Positions 4,712 through 5,563 of a stretch of DNA of 5,563 bases are shown here, one piece after another. Within the stretch, counting starts at the first letter, position 1, and the number at the start of each line of letters is the position of its first letter. Below the pieces are notes generated by a model, which ran no database searches, was not told the DNA's origin, and worked only from the letters and a program-made list of their open reading frames with translations. Both the position numbers and the translations under genes were made by a program. The stretch spans positions 1-5,563 of the forward strand of contig CALZEK010000107.1 in NCBI GenBank assembly GCA_945639745.1. The letters run 5' to 3'. Source of the DNA: an uncultured Bacillaceae bacterium (GTDB lineage: Bacteria > Bacillota > Bacilli > Bacillales > Amphibacillaceae).

Positions 4712-5563
4712 ATTTTAAATAATTATTAAAGTATGCTTCCTTAGATTTGACATTAAACACATATTCTATCGCACCATCTTGATCTGTTCGATAAAGTGAA
4801 ATATCATATGCTTTTAAACGTTCAATTATATCTGGTGTCGGATGACCATAGACATTATTTTCTCCGGCTGAAATTAAGGCATATCGTGGTTCAACTGTTT
4901 CTAAAAATGTTTTGTGGGTCGAAGTATTACTGCCATGATGACCTACCTTCAATACATCAATTTTAAGTTTAGGAAATGCTTTAATTAAATCTAATTCATT
5001 ATGCGTACTAGCATCGCCGTTAAATAGCCAAGAAATACCACCAATTTTACTGTAGATAATTAGCGAATTATCATTTTCATCATGATGATCTTTTACAGGA
5101 TGCAGCACCTGAAAATTCAGCGCACTTCTTTCTATGTTTTCTGATGGTTGTATAACTGTCAAGATTGTTTTATTTTTTTTAATAAGATCAAGTAATTCTC
5201 CCTCAACTGGGTGATAAGGGCTAACAAATACTTCTTTCACATGAAAATCGTCTAAAATAAATTGCAAACTACCTGTATGATCAATATGATCATGACTTAA
5301 AAAAATGCCATCGATTGTATCAATCCCTCGATAGTAAAGATAAGGTTTAATAACTTGATTATAAACTGTTTTTGTTGCTTTCATGTCGGTAAATGAAAAA
5401 TGAGATCCCGCATCAATCATAAACACTCCTTCACGATAAGGTAATTCAACCATAATCGCATCACCTTGACCGATATCTAACATTGTCACTCTACCTTCAG
5501 ATGAATAAGCTTCTTTTGTGTTCAAATAAAAAAGCATTAGTACAAAAGCTACTCCAAAAATCA
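4710..5563 (-). CDS. comEC: ComEC DNA-uptake channel protein, C-terminal metallo-beta-lactamase domain (partial)
   Basis: ComEC is the inner-membrane channel that carries single-stranded DNA into competent cells. Its C-terminal metallo-beta-lactamase-fold domain is the proposed nuclease that degrades the non-imported strand. Only this domain and the end of the last membrane helix are in view. The frame stays open to the window edge, with hydrophobic residues (IFGVAFVL) before the Met at 5537, so that Met is internal; full-length ComEC is about 700-800 residues. Counting from that Met: MLDIGQGDA (19-27), DAGSHF (42-47), metal motif SHDHIDHTG (81-89), NGDAS (173-177), KVGHHGSNTS (197-206) and YGHPTP (230-235). 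All the metal ligands expected of an active enzyme appear intact. The stop codon lies in a shared terminator. The order comEC-yqzM-holA matches Bacillus. Presence of the gene does not show that the organism is naturally competent. Confidence 0.95.
   Translation of the reverse strand, partial: IFGVAFVLMLFYLNTKEAYSSEGRVTMLDIGQGDAIMVELPYREGVFMIDAGSHFSFTDMKATKTVYNQVIKPYLYYRGIDTIDGIFLSHDHIDHTGSLQFILDDFHVKEVFVSPYHPVEGELLDLIKKNKTILTVIQPSENIERSALNFQVLHPVKDHHDENDNSLIIYSKIGGISWLFNGDASTHNELDLIKAFPKLKIDVLKVGHHGSNTSTHKTFLETVEPRYALISAGENNVYGHPTPDIIERLKAYDISLYRTDQDGAIEYVFNVKSKEAYFNNYLK

Noticed and set aside
4710..5537. A complete 275-residue metallo-beta-lactamase protein starting at Met 5537
   Set aside because: The frame is open upstream to the window edge, the preceding residues are hydrophobic as in the last ComEC membrane helix, and no RBS precedes this Met. 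It is the C-terminal part of comEC.
1..5563. Mobile element, CRISPR array, tRNA/rRNA, toxin-antitoxin or defence genes
   Set aside because: No spaced repeats, terminal inverted repeats, transposase frames or RNA gene signatures were seen; the window is fully accounted for by core genes and short intergenic regions.

Overview
This is a compact, AT-rich housekeeping segment from a low-GC member of the Bacillota, most likely of the order Bacillales. Three things point there. The gene order comEC - yqzM - holA - rpsT - lepA - hrcA is the one known from Bacillus and relatives. The ribosome binding sites are strong and Bacillus-like. hrcA carries a perfect CIRCE heat-shock operator. The sporulation genes gpr and spoIIP, which lie between rpsT and lepA in Bacillus subtilis, are missing, as in non-sporulating relatives such as staphylococci and Listeria. 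The HolA and LepA proteins look more like the Bacillus type than the Staphylococcus aureus type as I remember them. I cannot name the genus.

Layout from left to right: hrcA (minus strand, its 3' end cut off by the window edge), with promoter, CIRCE and RBS at 785-859; a one-directional terminator for lepA at 876-907; lepA (minus, complete); a 255-base divergent promoter region serving lepA leftward and rpsT rightward; rpsT (plus, complete); a two-way terminator at 3307-3341 shared by rpsT and holA; holA (minus, complete, with its start corrected to 4361); a 174-base divergent intergenic region with an extended -10 promoter for holA, two candidate promoters for yqzM and a terminator-like hairpin between them; yqzM (plus, 43 codons); a near-ideal two-way terminator at 4676-4711 shared with comEC; and the 3' part of comEC (minus, its 5' end cut off by the window edge).

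The genes serve separate core functions: DNA uptake (ComEC), loading of the replication clamp (HolA), the small ribosomal subunit (S20), translation under stress (LepA/EF4) and repression of heat-shock genes (HrcA). They look like separate transcription units, since each complete gene has its own promoter candidate and the convergent ends share terminators. I see no mobile element, CRISPR array, tRNA, rRNA or defence system, and no convincing undescribed system. The points worth a second look are the absence of hemW between lepA and hrcA, stop codons that directly abut two shared terminators, a promoter-plus-hairpin arrangement upstream of yqzM, and the misplaced holA start that automatic calling would produce.
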